The notes: generated from the letters alone by a model not told the origin. A stretch of 64,000 nt of DNA from Desulfolutivibrio sulfodismutans DSM 3696 (GCF_013376455.1 NZ_CP045504.1:3803001-3867000), one strand, 5' to 3'; counted from the stretch's first letter, positions 52,531-61,444 are shown. Numbers and translations are program-made.

Positions 52531-53922
52531 ATGGACACGACCCCCCTCGGCGATCTGGTGCGTCTGGCCCGGTCTGGCGATGCGCGCGCCTGGCGGACCC
52601 TGGCCGGGCGGTTTTATCCGTCCGTCCTTGGCATCGCCCGGCGCAGGCTATCCGGGAGCTCCCTGGCCGAGGACGCCGTGCAGGAGGCCTTTCTGGCCGC
52701 GTTTTGCGCCCTGGCCTCACTGCGCGAGCCCGAATCCTTCCCGGCCTGGATGGCGGCCATCGTGCGCAACCAGTGTACGCGGCTGGCGCTCGGGCAGCAT
52801 CCCGTCCAATCCCTCGACGACGTCAGCCAGGACGGGGCGTTCCCCCTGGCCGAAACCGGCGACCCCGCCCAGGGCCTTCACGAGGCCAGGCTCCGGGCCG
52901 CCTTCGACGCGGCCCTTAAGGCCCTGCCCGGACATCTGCGGGAGGCTGCCCGGCGGCATTACGGCCAGGGCCAGACCAGCAGGGACATCGCCGCGGCCCT
53001 GGGGCTTGGCGAGGGCACGGTGAAAAAGCGGCTGCACGCCGCCCGGGAGATTTTGCGGGAGAAGATGCTGCCCTACGGCGGGGCGGCCATTTTGCGCGTG
53101 GGCTACATGCCCATCACCGACCATCTGCTGCCCATGGCCGCCCAGGAGCTTTTCCGGGACCGGCCCCTGCCCGTGGCCCCGCGCCGCTACCTTTCCTGGC
53201 AGGCCCTGACCGCCGACCTGCGCCAGGGGCGGGTGGACGCGGCCTTCATCATGGCCCCCCTGGCCATGCGGCTGGCCGCCAGGGGCGCCGATCTCGTGCA
53301 TGTCATGGACGCCCACCACGACGGCAGCTCCCTGTCCGTCTCCGCCCAGGGGCCCATGCGCCGCCTGGGGCTGCCTGCGCCCTACAGCACCCATCAGGTG
53401 CTCCTCGACCACCTGGCCGCCGCCCGTCCCGAACTGGCCGACCTGAGCCTGTCGGTCATCAGCCCCTCCTACGCCATCTCCTCCATGCGGGCCAAAAAGA
53501 TCGACGCCTTTTTTTGCGCCGAGCCCTGGGGGGCCAAGTGCGTGCAGGAAAAGCTCGGCCGGACCATGCTTTTCTCCAAGGACATCCTGCCCGGGCACAC
53601 CTGCTGCATCCTGGCCGTGCGCCGGGATTTCGCCAGCCGCCACGGCGAGGTGGTCCGAAAGTACGTGCGCACCCTGCTGGCCGCCAGGGACAGGGTCCGC
53701 GACGATCCGGTCCTGGGGGCCGGAATCCTGGCCGCCTGCACCGGCGTGGCCCGGGACGTGGCCCATTCGGTCCTGTCTGGGCGGCTGGTCACCTTCGACG
53801 ACCTGCGGCCCCGCCCGGAGCGCATGGAGGTGTTTTTGCCCATGATGCGCCGGGACGCCCCGTCCGCCCCGCCCGGCCCGGCCTTCGACCTGGGCCGGTT
53901 CGTCTGCCCGGACTTCGCCTGA
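52531..53922 (+). CDS. Sigma-70 family (ECF-like) factor fused to an NrtA/SsuA-type ligand-binding domain
   Basis: A fusion of 463 residues. Sigma region 2 lies at about 6-85 (GRFYPSVLGIARRRL, LAEDAVQEAFLAAF). Region 4 is at about 115-178, with helix-turn-helix TSRDIAAALGLGEGTVKKRL. From about 188 it becomes a type II periplasmic-binding fold without signal peptide (LRVGYMPITDHLLPMAAQELF ... IDAFFCAEPWGAKCV, in part), as in nitrate, sulfonate and taurine binders. A cytosolic one-component regulator is inferred, in which ligand binding controls the sigma part. It precedes a molybdoenzyme operon by 184 bases. The ATG at 52531 gives the conserved sigma start. Confidence 0.85.
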   Translation: MDTTPLGDLVRLARSGDARAWRTLAGRFYPSVLGIARRRLSGSSLAEDAVQEAFLAAFCALASLREPESFPAWMAAIVRNQCTRLALGQHPVQSLDDVSQDGAFPLAETGDPAQGLHEARLRAAFDAALKALPGHLREAARRHYGQGQTSRDIAAALGLGEGTVKKRLHAAREILREKMLPYGGAAILRVGYMPITDHLLPMAAQELFRDRPLPVAPRRYLSWQALTADLRQGRVDAAFIMAPLAMRLAARGADLVHVMDAHHDGSSLSVSAQGPMRRLGLPAPYSTHQVLLDHLAAARPELADLSLSVISPSYAISSMRAKKIDAFFCAEPWGAKCVQEKLGRTMLFSKDILPGHTCCILAVRRDFASRHGEVVRKYVRTLLAARDRVRDDPVLGAGILAACTGVARDVAHSVLSGRLVTFDDLRPRPERMEVFLPMMRRDAPSAPPGPAFDLGRFVCPDFA

Positions 53923-53989
53923 GCCTTTTTTCCGCACACTGCTGCGCCGCACGGCCCCTTTTTTAAAATTTTCCCCGCAAGCGGTAACT

Positions 53990-54049
53990 TTTTCCCCCCG
54001 GAACCGCTCTTTCCTGGAAAGGGCGGCACACATGCGGCACGCCGGTTCC
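53990..54049. promoter_or_regulatory. Inverted repeats upstream of the molybdoenzyme gene
   Basis: CTTTCC T GGAAAG (54009-54021) is a small perfect palindrome. It sits inside a wider pair, GGAACCG (54000-54006) and CGGTTCC (54043-54049). GGAACC resembles an ECF -35 element, but I found no matching -10. These are candidate control sites for the operon. Confidence 0.35.
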
Positions 54050-54106
54050 TTTTCCCTCGCGCCCGGGGCCGCATGACGAGCACATTCTTAACGGAGGACA
54101 CGCAAT

Positions 54107-56242
54107 ATGCACCGAAACGAATGGATTCCCACCGTCTGTTACCAGTGCAAGGCGGAGTGCGCCATTTTAGCCCGCGTCGAGGACGGCGTGGTCAAGGAGG
54201 TCAAGGGCAATCCCCTGGCCAGGGGCAAGATGTGCGTCAAGGGTATGGCCGGCGTCACCACCCTGTATTCCGCAGAACGCCTCAAATACCCGCTCAAGCG
54301 GGTGGGCGAGCGCGGCGAGGGCAGGTTCGAACGCATCACCTGGGACGAAGCCCTGGACATCATGGAAAAAAAGCTGCGCGAGCTGCGGGAGCGCGGCGAG
54401 GCCCACACCTTCACCTATTCCATGTTTCCCCACTCCACCACCGATCCCAAGTGGCGCTTCGTCAACGCTGCGGGCGGCTTCATTTCCACGGGGCTGCCGC
54501 ACTGCGACTCGGCCAAGATCATGGCCCATCTGCACACCTTCGGCTGCTTCCCCAACCACCACATCGCGCCCATGTACTACACCGTGCCCAAGGGCGGGCT
54601 CATGATCCTCTCGGGCAGGCATCCCTTTGGCTGCCTGGACGACGCCTGTGTGCCCCGGGACATCCTGAACGCCAAGGCGCGCGGGGCCAAGCTTGTGGTC
54701 ATCGACCCCATCTTCCGCTCCGAGGCCGCCAAGGCCGACTGGTGGATCCCCATCAAGCCCGGCGGCGACGCAGCCCTGTTCCTGGGCGTGTGCCACTATC
54801 TGCTGACCAACGATCTGTACGACAAGGCCTTTTGCGAGAAGTGGGTGCGGCCCGGGGACATGGACAACCTCATGGCCTTCATCGCGGACAAGACCCCGGA
54901 AAAGATGAGCCGCATCTGCGAGGTTCCGGCCGCGGACATCGTCAGGCTGGCGAAAATGTGCGCCGAGGCCAAAAGTGTGTGCATCGACGCCTTTAAGTCC
55001 ATCATGTACGGCAACGCCATGGACTGGGGGCATGTCTGGAGCATCCTTTTGGTCATCACCGGCAACCTGGACAACCCCGGCGGCCAGCCCCTGCCCGAGA
55101 TCGCGCCCATGGCCCCGGTCACGCCCGTGCCCCCGGCCCCAAACCTCAAGGAACTGGGTTATCACCGCACCGGCCCCGACAAGAACAGGTTCGACCACTA
55201 CAACTTCATCCTGGAACCCACCTGGTACGCGGCCCAGGCCGTAAAAGACGGAACCCTCAAGGTCTTTTTCGCCTCGGAATGCAATCCGGCCCTGTCGGAG
55301 ATGGGGTCCGGGGAATGGCGCAAGGCCATGACCATGCGCGACGAAAAGGGCGACTACAAGCTGGAGCTTTTCGTGGTCACGGAGATCATGCCTTCGGAGA
55401 CCATGAAGTGGGCGGATCTGGTCCTGCCGGATCAGACCAACTTCGAACGCTGGGAACTGCTGTACATGCCCTGGTGGTACAACTACGGGCACACGGCGGC
55501 CCTGTGCCGCCCGGTCATCGAACCTTTGCACGAAACCCGGCACGCCAACCGGGTCATGATCGAACTCGGCAAGCGCATGTTCCCGGAATACTTCGCCTTC
55601 AAGGACGACCTGGAATACTACGACATCGAACTGTCGGGCGTGGGCATGTCCGTCGAAAAGCTCATGGATGGCGGGGGCCTGTGGTCGCCGGGCACGGCGG
55701 GCTTTCGCAAGTACGAGGACGCCGGGAAGTTCAACACCGCAAGCGGCAAGATCGAGCTGGAATGGCGGATGTACGCGGACATCGGGCAACAGTGGCCGAG
55801 TCCCGAACTGCCGCTGGAGTTTCGCCGGGGCGAGAAGGAGTTCCCCTTCATTCTGGTGAACTTCCGCACCATCTTCTTAAACAACACCGGGGCCTGGTCC
55901 CAGAATAACGCCCAACTGCGCGACCCGGTCTCAGGCCTGGACGCCAATCCCGTGGTCATAAACCCCATCGACGCCAAGCGGCTGGGCATCGCCGAGGGCG
56001 ACATGGTCACCGTGGCCTCGTCAACCGGTGAGGTCCGGCTGCCCGTGGCCCTGTCGCAGCGTATAAAGCCGGGCTGCGCCGGGCTGATCCACGGCTTCGG
56101 GCAGACCATGGGCAAGGTGGCGGCGCGGGGGAACTGGGCCGGGGACAACGAACTGATCGCCGACGCCGGATCGCACCTGGACGAGCAGGACCTGCGCGGC
56201 GGCGAAGCCCACGTGGCCACCCGCGTGAACATCCACAAGTAG
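54107..56242 (+). CDS. Molybdopterin oxidoreductase, cytoplasmic, catalytic subunit
   Basis: A Mo/W-bisPGD enzyme of 711 residues of the DMSO-reductase family. The N-terminal [4Fe-4S] motif has Cys11, Cys14, Cys18 (CYQCKAEC) and Cys43 (GKMCVKG). A Cys in GLPHCDSAKIM is placed where nitrate and polysulfide reductases ligate Mo. MGD-binding stretches (VVIDPIFRSEAAKADWWIPI and the C-terminal dinucleotide-binding domain) are complete. There is no Tat signal, so it stays in the cytosol. The substrate is unknown. A four-cluster ferredoxin subunit follows after 13 bases. GGAGG before the ATG supports the start. Confidence 0.9.
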   Translation: MHRNEWIPTVCYQCKAECAILARVEDGVVKEVKGNPLARGKMCVKGMAGVTTLYSAERLKYPLKRVGERGEGRFERITWDEALDIMEKKLRELRERGEAHTFTYSMFPHSTTDPKWRFVNAAGGFISTGLPHCDSAKIMAHLHTFGCFPNHHIAPMYYTVPKGGLMILSGRHPFGCLDDACVPRDILNAKARGAKLVVIDPIFRSEAAKADWWIPIKPGGDAALFLGVCHYLLTNDLYDKAFCEKWVRPGDMDNLMAFIADKTPEKMSRICEVPAADIVRLAKMCAEAKSVCIDAFKSIMYGNAMDWGHVWSILLVITGNLDNPGGQPLPEIAPMAPVTPVPPAPNLKELGYHRTGPDKNRFDHYNFILEPTWYAAQAVKDGTLKVFFASECNPALSEMGSGEWRKAMTMRDEKGDYKLELFVVTEIMPSETMKWADLVLPDQTNFERWELLYMPWWYNYGHTAALCRPVIEPLHETRHANRVMIELGKRMFPEYFAFKDDLEYYDIELSGVGMSVEKLMDGGGLWSPGTAGFRKYEDAGKFNTASGKIELEWRMYADIGQQWPSPELPLEFRRGEKEFPFILVNFRTIFLNNTGAWSQNNAQLRDPVSGLDANPVVINPIDAKRLGIAEGDMVTVASSTGEVRLPVALSQRIKPGCAGLIHGFGQTMGKVAARGNWAGDNELIADAGSHLDEQDLRGGEAHVATRVNIHK

Positions 56243-56255
56243 GGGGAAACACGCC

Positions 56256-56816
56256 ATGAAACAGCTCAGCATCATGGTCGATCTCGACCGCTGCATCGGC
56301 TGCAAGACCTGCATCGTCGCCTGCCGCAACCATCACGGCCTGGTGGACCACGAAAACGCCATGCCCGGGGAGATGAGCCACTATATCCGGGTGGAGAGCG
56401 AACTCACGGGAACCTATCCCGATCTGGCCGAGGACTTCTGGGTGGTCATGTGCCAGCACTGCAAAAAGCCGCCGTGCATCAAGGCCTGTCCGTCCGGGGC
56501 CATCGCCAAGGACGCCCAGACCGGCATCGTGCGCATCGACAAGGAGGCCTGCACCGGCGCGAAGAAGTGTCTGGCCAAGTGTCCCTACGACGTGATCCAG
56601 TTCGACGCCGCAGGCAACTTCGCCCACAAGTGCGACCTGTGCTACGACCGGGTGATCCATGGCCTGGAGCCGGTGTGCGTGGAGGTCTGCCTGGCCGACG
56701 CGTTACGCTTCGGCGAGAAGGAAATCCTGCTCATGCACGCCGAGGCCGAGGGCAAGGAGTTGATCAAAAAGCGCAGCACCCAGTCGATCCTGTATGTGAA
56801 AAGCCCCAGGCGGTAG
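56256..56816 (+). CDS. Four-cluster ferredoxin-type electron-transfer subunit
   Basis: A DmsB/PsrB/NarH-like protein of 186 residues. Cys sets I (CIGCKTCIVAC), II (CQHCKKPPCIKAC) and IV (CDLC ... CVEVC) are full. Set III reads CTGAKKCLAKC, with Ala where the second Cys is normal, so it likely holds a [3Fe-4S] or a divergent cluster, as in NarH, which has Trp there. It carries electrons to or from the molybdoenzyme encoded 13 bases upstream. No membrane anchor subunit follows, so the partner is probably soluble. Confidence 0.92.
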   Translation: MKQLSIMVDLDRCIGCKTCIVACRNHHGLVDHENAMPGEMSHYIRVESELTGTYPDLAEDFWVVMCQHCKKPPCIKACPSGAIAKDAQTGIVRIDKEACTGAKKCLAKCPYDVIQFDAAGNFAHKCDLCYDRVIHGLEPVCVEVCLADALRFGEKEILLMHAEAEGKELIKKRSTQSILYVKSPRR

Positions 56817-56915
56817 TGTGGCGTTCACAAAAAAACATCAATTCAAGGTGTTGCTGCGTATCAGGCCGTAACGGGACGTGCCGGACGCAACACAAGGGGA
56901 ACCGGCGGCGGGTCG

Positions 56916-56937
56916 GGCGGACCCATGCGGGTCCGCC
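56916..56937 (+). terminator. Hairpin after the ferredoxin-type gene
   Basis: GGCGGACCC (56916-56924) and GGGTCCGCC (56929-56937) pair around ATGC, 100 bases after the stop. No T run follows. It may partly separate the HPP gene from the operon. Confidence 0.4.
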
Positions 56938-57099
56938 TGGCCGCGCGGCCACGGCGATGCCTTGGCGACCGGGGAGAGGCCGGAGGCCAGACGGAGCATC
57001 ACGCACGAGCAGGTTGTTGCTGAAGCCGCACCGGGGTGTTGGGGACGGGACGCGCTCCGAAACGCCTGCCCTTGGCGGAACCCGGCACAGGGAGGGCCC

Positions 57100-57924
57100 A
57101 TGATCCAGATACGCCTCAAGCCGCCGTGCCGCCGGGAATTTCGTCAAGACGTCTACGGGCCGGGGGTCATCTCCCTGTCGCGGCTGATCTGGGGATCGGC
57201 CGGGGCGGGGCTCTTTTTGTTTCTGGCGGCGCTTGTGTCCGAGGCCTGCGGGGTGGGGGTGCTCTATCCTCCCCTGGCGGCCACCTGCTTCATCAGCGCG
57301 GCCTGCGCCTACCTGCGCGTGGCCCGGCCCCGGCAGGTCATCGCCGGGCATTTCGTGTCCACCGTGGGCGGGCTTGTCGCTGTCTTTGCGGTGAATTGGG
57401 CGGTGTCCGACCCGGCCCTGGCCCTGCCGCTCAAACTCGGGCTGGCCGTGGCCCTGGCGGCGGCGCTCATGCAGGTCTTCGACGCCGACCATCCCCCGGC
57501 GGCGGCCACGGCGGCCATTCCGGCCATCCTGCCGCTGCCTGCCGACACGCTGGTCCTGCCGGTGCATATGGCCTGGGGGGCGGTTATGGTGGTGGGGTTT
57601 TCCCTGGCCTGGAACCGGGTGTGGTTCGAGTTTCCGGCCCCGGAGGACGGGACATGCGCCTCCCGCAGGCGCTTTGGCCTGGAGCGGATCGAACTGGCCG
57701 GACTGGTCCTGTGCGCGGCGGCGTTTGCGCTCATGGCCCTGCGGCCGGTGTCGGAGGGCTGCTATCTGGCCGGGATGTGGGTGATGCTGGCCGGGGTGGC
57801 GGCGTTTTTGGCCCAGCCCTTCGTGACGGGGATGGTCATTGGCGGCGAGGCCCGGGAATGTCCGCCGGGGCTGCCGCATCTCCCCCCGTCCGGGGGAAAG
57901 CGGGATGATCCCCCTGGCGGGTGA
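57100..57924 (+). CDS. HPP-family integral membrane protein
   Basis: A protein of 274 residues. The HPP signature (FDADHPPAAATA) lies near residue 128. Five or six helices are predicted (about 24-48, 50-68, 83-101, 107-125, 150-165 and after 195). The C-terminal tail is cytosolic and Pro/Gly-rich. HPP proteins of cyanobacteria and chloroplasts move nitrite, which is established for that group only. GGGAGG supports the ATG at 57100. It lies downstream of the molybdoenzyme genes, so nitrite or a similar anion is a possible cargo. Confidence 0.85.
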   Translation: MIQIRLKPPCRREFRQDVYGPGVISLSRLIWGSAGAGLFLFLAALVSEACGVGVLYPPLAATCFISAACAYLRVARPRQVIAGHFVSTVGGLVAVFAVNWAVSDPALALPLKLGLAVALAAALMQVFDADHPPAAATAAIPAILPLPADTLVLPVHMAWGAVMVVGFSLAWNRVWFEFPAPEDGTCASRRRFGLERIELAGLVLCAAAFALMALRPVSEGCYLAGMWVMLAGVAAFLAQPFVTGMVIGGEARECPPGLPHLPPSGGKRDDPPGG

Positions 57925-57928
57925 GGGT

Positions 57929-57955
57929 TCGGGAGAGGGCGGCGCCCTCTCCCGA
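57929..57955. terminator. Bidirectional hairpin between HPP and HD genes
   Basis: TCGGGAGAGGGC (57929-57940) and GCCCTCTCCCGA (57944-57955) form a perfect 12-base stem with a GGC loop, four bases after one stop and four before the other. Confidence 0.7.
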
Positions 57956-57959
57956 CATC

Positions 57960-58514
57960 TTACGCCAGCCCCACCTCGGGGGCGATGGCGGCCATGGCCG
58001 CGATGGCCGTAGCCAGGAACGCATCCAGCTCCATGCCCGCCTTGTCGCACTCCAAAATATTCTCCCGCCGCACCGCCGCCGCAAAGGCCTTGTCCTTCAT
58101 CTTCTTCTTGATGCTTTTCGGGGCCAGCCCTTCCATCTTGGTGGGCCGGATCAGCGCCGCAGCGGAGATCATGCCGGTCACGGATTCGGCGCAGCGCAGC
58201 GCATAGTCCAGGCGGGCGGCGGGCATGACCCCGGTGTGTTCGCTGTTGTGGGCGGCGATGGCGGTTATGGCCTCGAGCGGCAGTTTGCCGTCCAAAAGCG
58301 CGGCGCAGTCCAGGCCATGCCGGGCCGGATCGTCCTTGGTGTCCGGGTAGTCCAGGTCGTGCAGAAGCCCGGTCAGGCCCCACAGTTCGGCGTCCTCGCC
58401 AAGCTCCCGGGCCATGGCGGCCATGATGGCCTCGGTCTCCAGGGCGTGGCACACCAGATGGCGTTCCGGGTTTTGCGAGGCAAGAAGCGTCAGGGCGGAT
58501 GCGCGGTCAATCAT
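57960..58514 (-). CDS. HD-domain hydrolase
   Basis: A protein of 184 residues with a single HD domain. Metal-site residues are seen in ERHLVCHALETEAIM (His near residue 19-23), LTGLLHDLDYPDT (HD near 52) and AITAIAAHNSEHTG (His near 88). The variant HDxDxP is typical of small HD phosphohydrolases in anaerobes. The substrate, perhaps a nucleotide, is unknown. GGAG before the ATG at 58514 supports the start. Confidence 0.85.
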   Translation of the reverse strand: MIDRASALTLLASQNPERHLVCHALETEAIMAAMARELGEDAELWGLTGLLHDLDYPDTKDDPARHGLDCAALLDGKLPLEAITAIAAHNSEHTGVMPAARLDYALRCAESVTGMISAAALIRPTKMEGLAPKSIKKKMKDKAFAAAVRRENILECDKAGMELDAFLATAIAAMAAIAPEVGLA

Positions 58515-58570
58515 GGCAGGCTCCTGTGTGGCGGGTGGTGGTGGTTGCGTCTCTGCCGGGACGATGGGGT

Positions 58571-58762
58571 TCAGGGCGTGTCGCCGCCGGAAAGGGGGCG
58601 GCCGCAGGACGGGCAGCGGGGCGTGCCGGAGTTTTGGGCGTCCGTGTTGCCCGTGTTATTTGGAGCGTCGCACCGCGGCAGGGGTTTTCCGCAGTGCGGA
58701 CAGCGGGCCTGTTGCTCCTTACGGCGCAGGATGTTCTGGATCACCTGGAAGATGGCGTTCAC
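58571..58762 (-). CDS. Small double zinc-ribbon protein
   Basis: A protein of 63 residues. After a short helix (NAIFQVIQNILRRKEQQA) come two CPxCG(K/R)PL modules, CPHCGKPLPRC and CPSCGRPLSGG, about 29 residues apart. Each CxxC could hold half a zinc site. GTG at 58762 overlaps the stop of the antiporter gene by four bases (GTGA), so it is made together with that protein. A role as its partner is a guess. Confidence 0.75.
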   Translation of the reverse strand: MNAIFQVIQNILRRKEQQARCPHCGKPLPRCDAPNNTGNTDAQNSGTPRCPSCGRPLSGGDTP

Positions 58763-60771
58763 GCCGATTCCTCCCAGGACCGACGCCTGGCCGCGAAGAG
58801 TCCGGCCTTGGCCGTGATGTCGCCATGCGGGCCGAACACGTAGGCCACATCCCCGGCCGTAAAGCGCAGGGTGCCGTCGGGGTTGGCGAAGACCTGTCCT
58901 CCCCGGCCCACGGCCACCACGGTCAGGCCATGCGTGCGGCGCAGTTCGGATTCCTCAAGGGTCTTGCCGTCGAGCATGGAGCCTTCCTCCACGGTCATGG
59001 CGCTGACGTCCAGGCCCGTGAAGCCCTTTTTCAGGGCGTCCATGGGCTGGCCCTGGATGTCCAGGTTGCGCAGCATCTCGTAGCTCTCGGAGCGCACTTC
59101 AGAAACGAACCGCTCGATCTCCATGCGCGGTACCATGTACTTGGTCATAACCCGGGTAAAGATTTCAATGGAGGTCTCGAACTCCTCGGGGATGACGTCG
59201 TTAGCCCCAAGCTCCATGAGCGGGCCGAGTTCGTTCAAAAACCGGGTGCGGGCCACGATGTGGATGGCCGGATTGGTCTTGCGGGCCGTGTCCGTGATGC
59301 GCCGGATGGCCACGGGGTCCGAGACCACGATGGCCAGCACCCGGGCGGTATGGATTCCGGCGTGTTCAAGCACGGCCGGTTGGGTGGCGTCGCCGTAGGC
59401 GATGGGTTCGCCCTTGGCGGCCTGGGCGCGCACGGTGTCCGGGTTCATCTCCAGGATGGTGTAGTCCACGCCTGCGGCCTTGGCGGCCCGGGCCAGGTGT
59501 TTGCCGCCGATGCCGAAGCCGCAGATGATGAGATGGTCGGTGAGGTCGCGGTGTTGGGCGCCGTCCATGTCCGGCCCCCGGTAGGGCGCGGCGGCGGCGG
59601 ACAGAAGCGGCAGCCGTCCCAGGCGGTCGGCCAGGGCCGGGGCGAACATGATGCAAAAGGGAGTGAGCAGCATGGTCAGAATGCTGGCCGACAGAAAGAG
59701 CTGGTAGTGGTCCGGGCCGATGAGGTTCTGGGACAGGCCGGTCTTGGCCAGGATGAAGGAGAATTCGCCCACCTGGCAGATGCACAGTCCCACCAGCACG
59801 GCCGGCCGCAGGGGATAGCCCAGGATGCGGGCCGCCGTGGCCGCAAGAACGGTCTTGGCCACCAACACGGCGGCCGTGACCATGAGCACCGTGTCCGCAT
59901 GGGTGAAGAAATAGGCGGTGTTGAGCAACATGCCCACGGAGATGAAAAAAAGGCTGGTGAACACGTCGCGAAACGGCAGGATGCCCTCCAGGGCGCTTAA
60001 GGAATATTCCGACTCGGACATGATCAGCCCGGCCAGAAAGGCCCCAAGCGACAGCGACAGCCCCAGGCTTGCGGTCAAAAAGGCCACGGACATGCAGATG
60101 CCAAGCGTGGTCAGGAGGAAGAGTTCCTTGCTGCGGGTGCGCATGACGGCGGCCAGCACCCGGGGCACGATCTTTCTGGCCAGGAAAAAGACCAGGACCA
60201 CCACGCCGAAGCCCTTGGCGGTCATGAGCAGGAGGGCGGAGCTTTCGGTCTGGCTCTGGCCGGACAAAAAGGGCACCGAGAGCATCATGGGCACGATGAT
60301 CAGATCCTGGAAGATCAGGATGGCCAGGATGATGCGGCCATGGGGGGACTCGACCTCGGCCCGTTCCTGGAGGAGCTTGAGGACGATGGCCGTGCTGGAC
60401 AGGGCGGTCAGGAACCCGGCGAAGACGGCCTGTCCGGGGGTGAGTCCCAGCCAGGACCCTGCCCCGCCGAAGACCAGGATGGTCAGCAGCACCTGGGCCG
60501 CGCCGCCGATGAAGACGGGCTTTTTGAGCTTGACCAGCTCCGAGATGGACAGCTCCAGGCCGATGGTGAACAACAGCAGGATGACGCCGATCTCGGCCAC
60601 GGTCTCGACCTCATGCACCGAATCCACCAGGCCCAGCCCATGCGGGCCCGCCAGCACGCCGGTGAGGAGAAACCCGACGATGGCCGGTATCCGGATCTTG
60701 TGGCACAGGAAGATGACCCCGATGGACAGGCAGAAGATGACGACGATCTCTTTGAGCAGTGCGAATTCCAT
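58759..60771 (-). CDS. Monovalent cation:proton antiporter, KefB/CPA2 type, with TrkA domains
   Basis: A membrane transporter of 670 residues. About 12-13 helices lie in residues 1-395, with the CPA2 motifs GVLAGPHGLGLV, ALSSTAIVLKLLQE and FQDLIIVPMML. A TrkA-N (RCK-N) nucleotide domain follows (about 425-545, DHLIICGFGIGGKHLARAAK), then a TrkA-C domain (about 580-660, with MLDGKTLEESELRRTHGLTVV in part). It likely exchanges K+ or Na+ for H+ under control of NAD(H) or other nucleotide. The ATG at 60771 gives MEFALLKEIV, where the first helix starts. Confidence 0.92.
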   Translation of the reverse strand: MEFALLKEIVVIFCLSIGVIFLCHKIRIPAIVGFLLTGVLAGPHGLGLVDSVHEVETVAEIGVILLLFTIGLELSISELVKLKKPVFIGGAAQVLLTILVFGGAGSWLGLTPGQAVFAGFLTALSSTAIVLKLLQERAEVESPHGRIILAILIFQDLIIVPMMLSVPFLSGQSQTESSALLLMTAKGFGVVVLVFFLARKIVPRVLAAVMRTRSKELFLLTTLGICMSVAFLTASLGLSLSLGAFLAGLIMSESEYSLSALEGILPFRDVFTSLFFISVGMLLNTAYFFTHADTVLMVTAAVLVAKTVLAATAARILGYPLRPAVLVGLCICQVGEFSFILAKTGLSQNLIGPDHYQLFLSASILTMLLTPFCIMFAPALADRLGRLPLLSAAAAPYRGPDMDGAQHRDLTDHLIICGFGIGGKHLARAAKAAGVDYTILEMNPDTVRAQAAKGEPIAYGDATQPAVLEHAGIHTARVLAIVVSDPVAIRRITDTARKTNPAIHIVARTRFLNELGPLMELGANDVIPEEFETSIEIFTRVMTKYMVPRMEIERFVSEVRSESYEMLRNLDIQGQPMDALKKGFTGLDVSAMTVEEGSMLDGKTLEESELRRTHGLTVVAVGRGGQVFANPDGTLRFTAGDVAYVFGPHGDITAKAGLFAARRRSWEESA

Positions 60772-60936
60772 GGGAAGATGATGGCGTCCTGAAATAAGGG
60801 TTGTCAAAGCCCGCAGACCATGCGCCGCCATTGTGGCGCAGGTTCATCCCTTACGGGGCGGCGACGGGAGACGAAGGCTCGTTTTCGGTTTCGGCCATGG
60901 TCCGGGGTGATTGCTGCCCATTGCCCGGATCGTGAA

Positions 60937-61197
60937 TCAGGCCTTTTTGGGAGGGGGCTCGGAGGCCTTCAGGGTTTCGAGTTCCTCCCGGCACTGGTTC
61001 AGGACGCGCTCGGCAAAGGCCACGGCAATTTTTTTGGCGTCCTCAGCTGTGGCGAACTTGTCCTTGAGGGACCGCTTGCCCACCTGGACCTTCCAGCCCG
61101 GCGTGCCCATGCGGTCGTAGACCACGGCCACCAGAAGGGCCTTGGCCAGATTGATGAAATAGGTGGTGTCGTCGTGTTTTTCCCATTCGACGGTCAC
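60937..61197 (-). CDS. Small protein of unknown function
   Basis: A cytosolic protein of 86 residues that begins MTVEWEKHDDTTYFINLAKA and ends with a helix and a Lys/Pro-rich tail (KASEPPPKKA). The core YDRMGTPGWKVQVGKRSLKD then AEDAKKIAVAFAERVL suggests a small alpha/beta fold. No family is recognised. It lies alone between the antiporter and the glnK terminator. Confidence 0.65.
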   Translation of the reverse strand: MTVEWEKHDDTTYFINLAKALLVAVVYDRMGTPGWKVQVGKRSLKDKFATAEDAKKIAVAFAERVLNQCREELETLKASEPPPKKA

Positions 61198-61386
61198 GGG
61201 GCGCTCCTTGCTGCATTGGCCGGTCTGTCGCGGATGGTGGACGCCTGCATCGTAGCATCGGGCCGGGGCGGGCGTAAATGATTTCCGGGCGCAAAAAGGG
61301 AAATCCCTTAGGGGGCGGCGTTTCTGGCTGACGGCATGGCCCCTGTTTTTTCAAGACCCGGGGCTCGCGCCGTCCGGGAAGACGGG

Positions 61387-61422
61387 AAAACCCGGGGGGA
61401 CTGGCGTCCACCCCGGGTTTTT
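61387..61422 (-). terminator. Terminator of glnK
   Basis: AAAACCCGGGG (61387-61397) and CCCCGGGTTTT (61411-61421) pair, with an inner GGAC/GTCC stem that extends the structure. On the minus strand a TTTT run closes it. It lies 23 bases after the glnK stop. Confidence 0.8.
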
Positions 61423-61444
61423 GCATAGGCGGGATGTTTTGCGG

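Noticed and set aside
58414-60000. Plus-strand frame of 528 codons
   Set aside because: It is antisense to the KefB-type antiporter, with no domain or signal.
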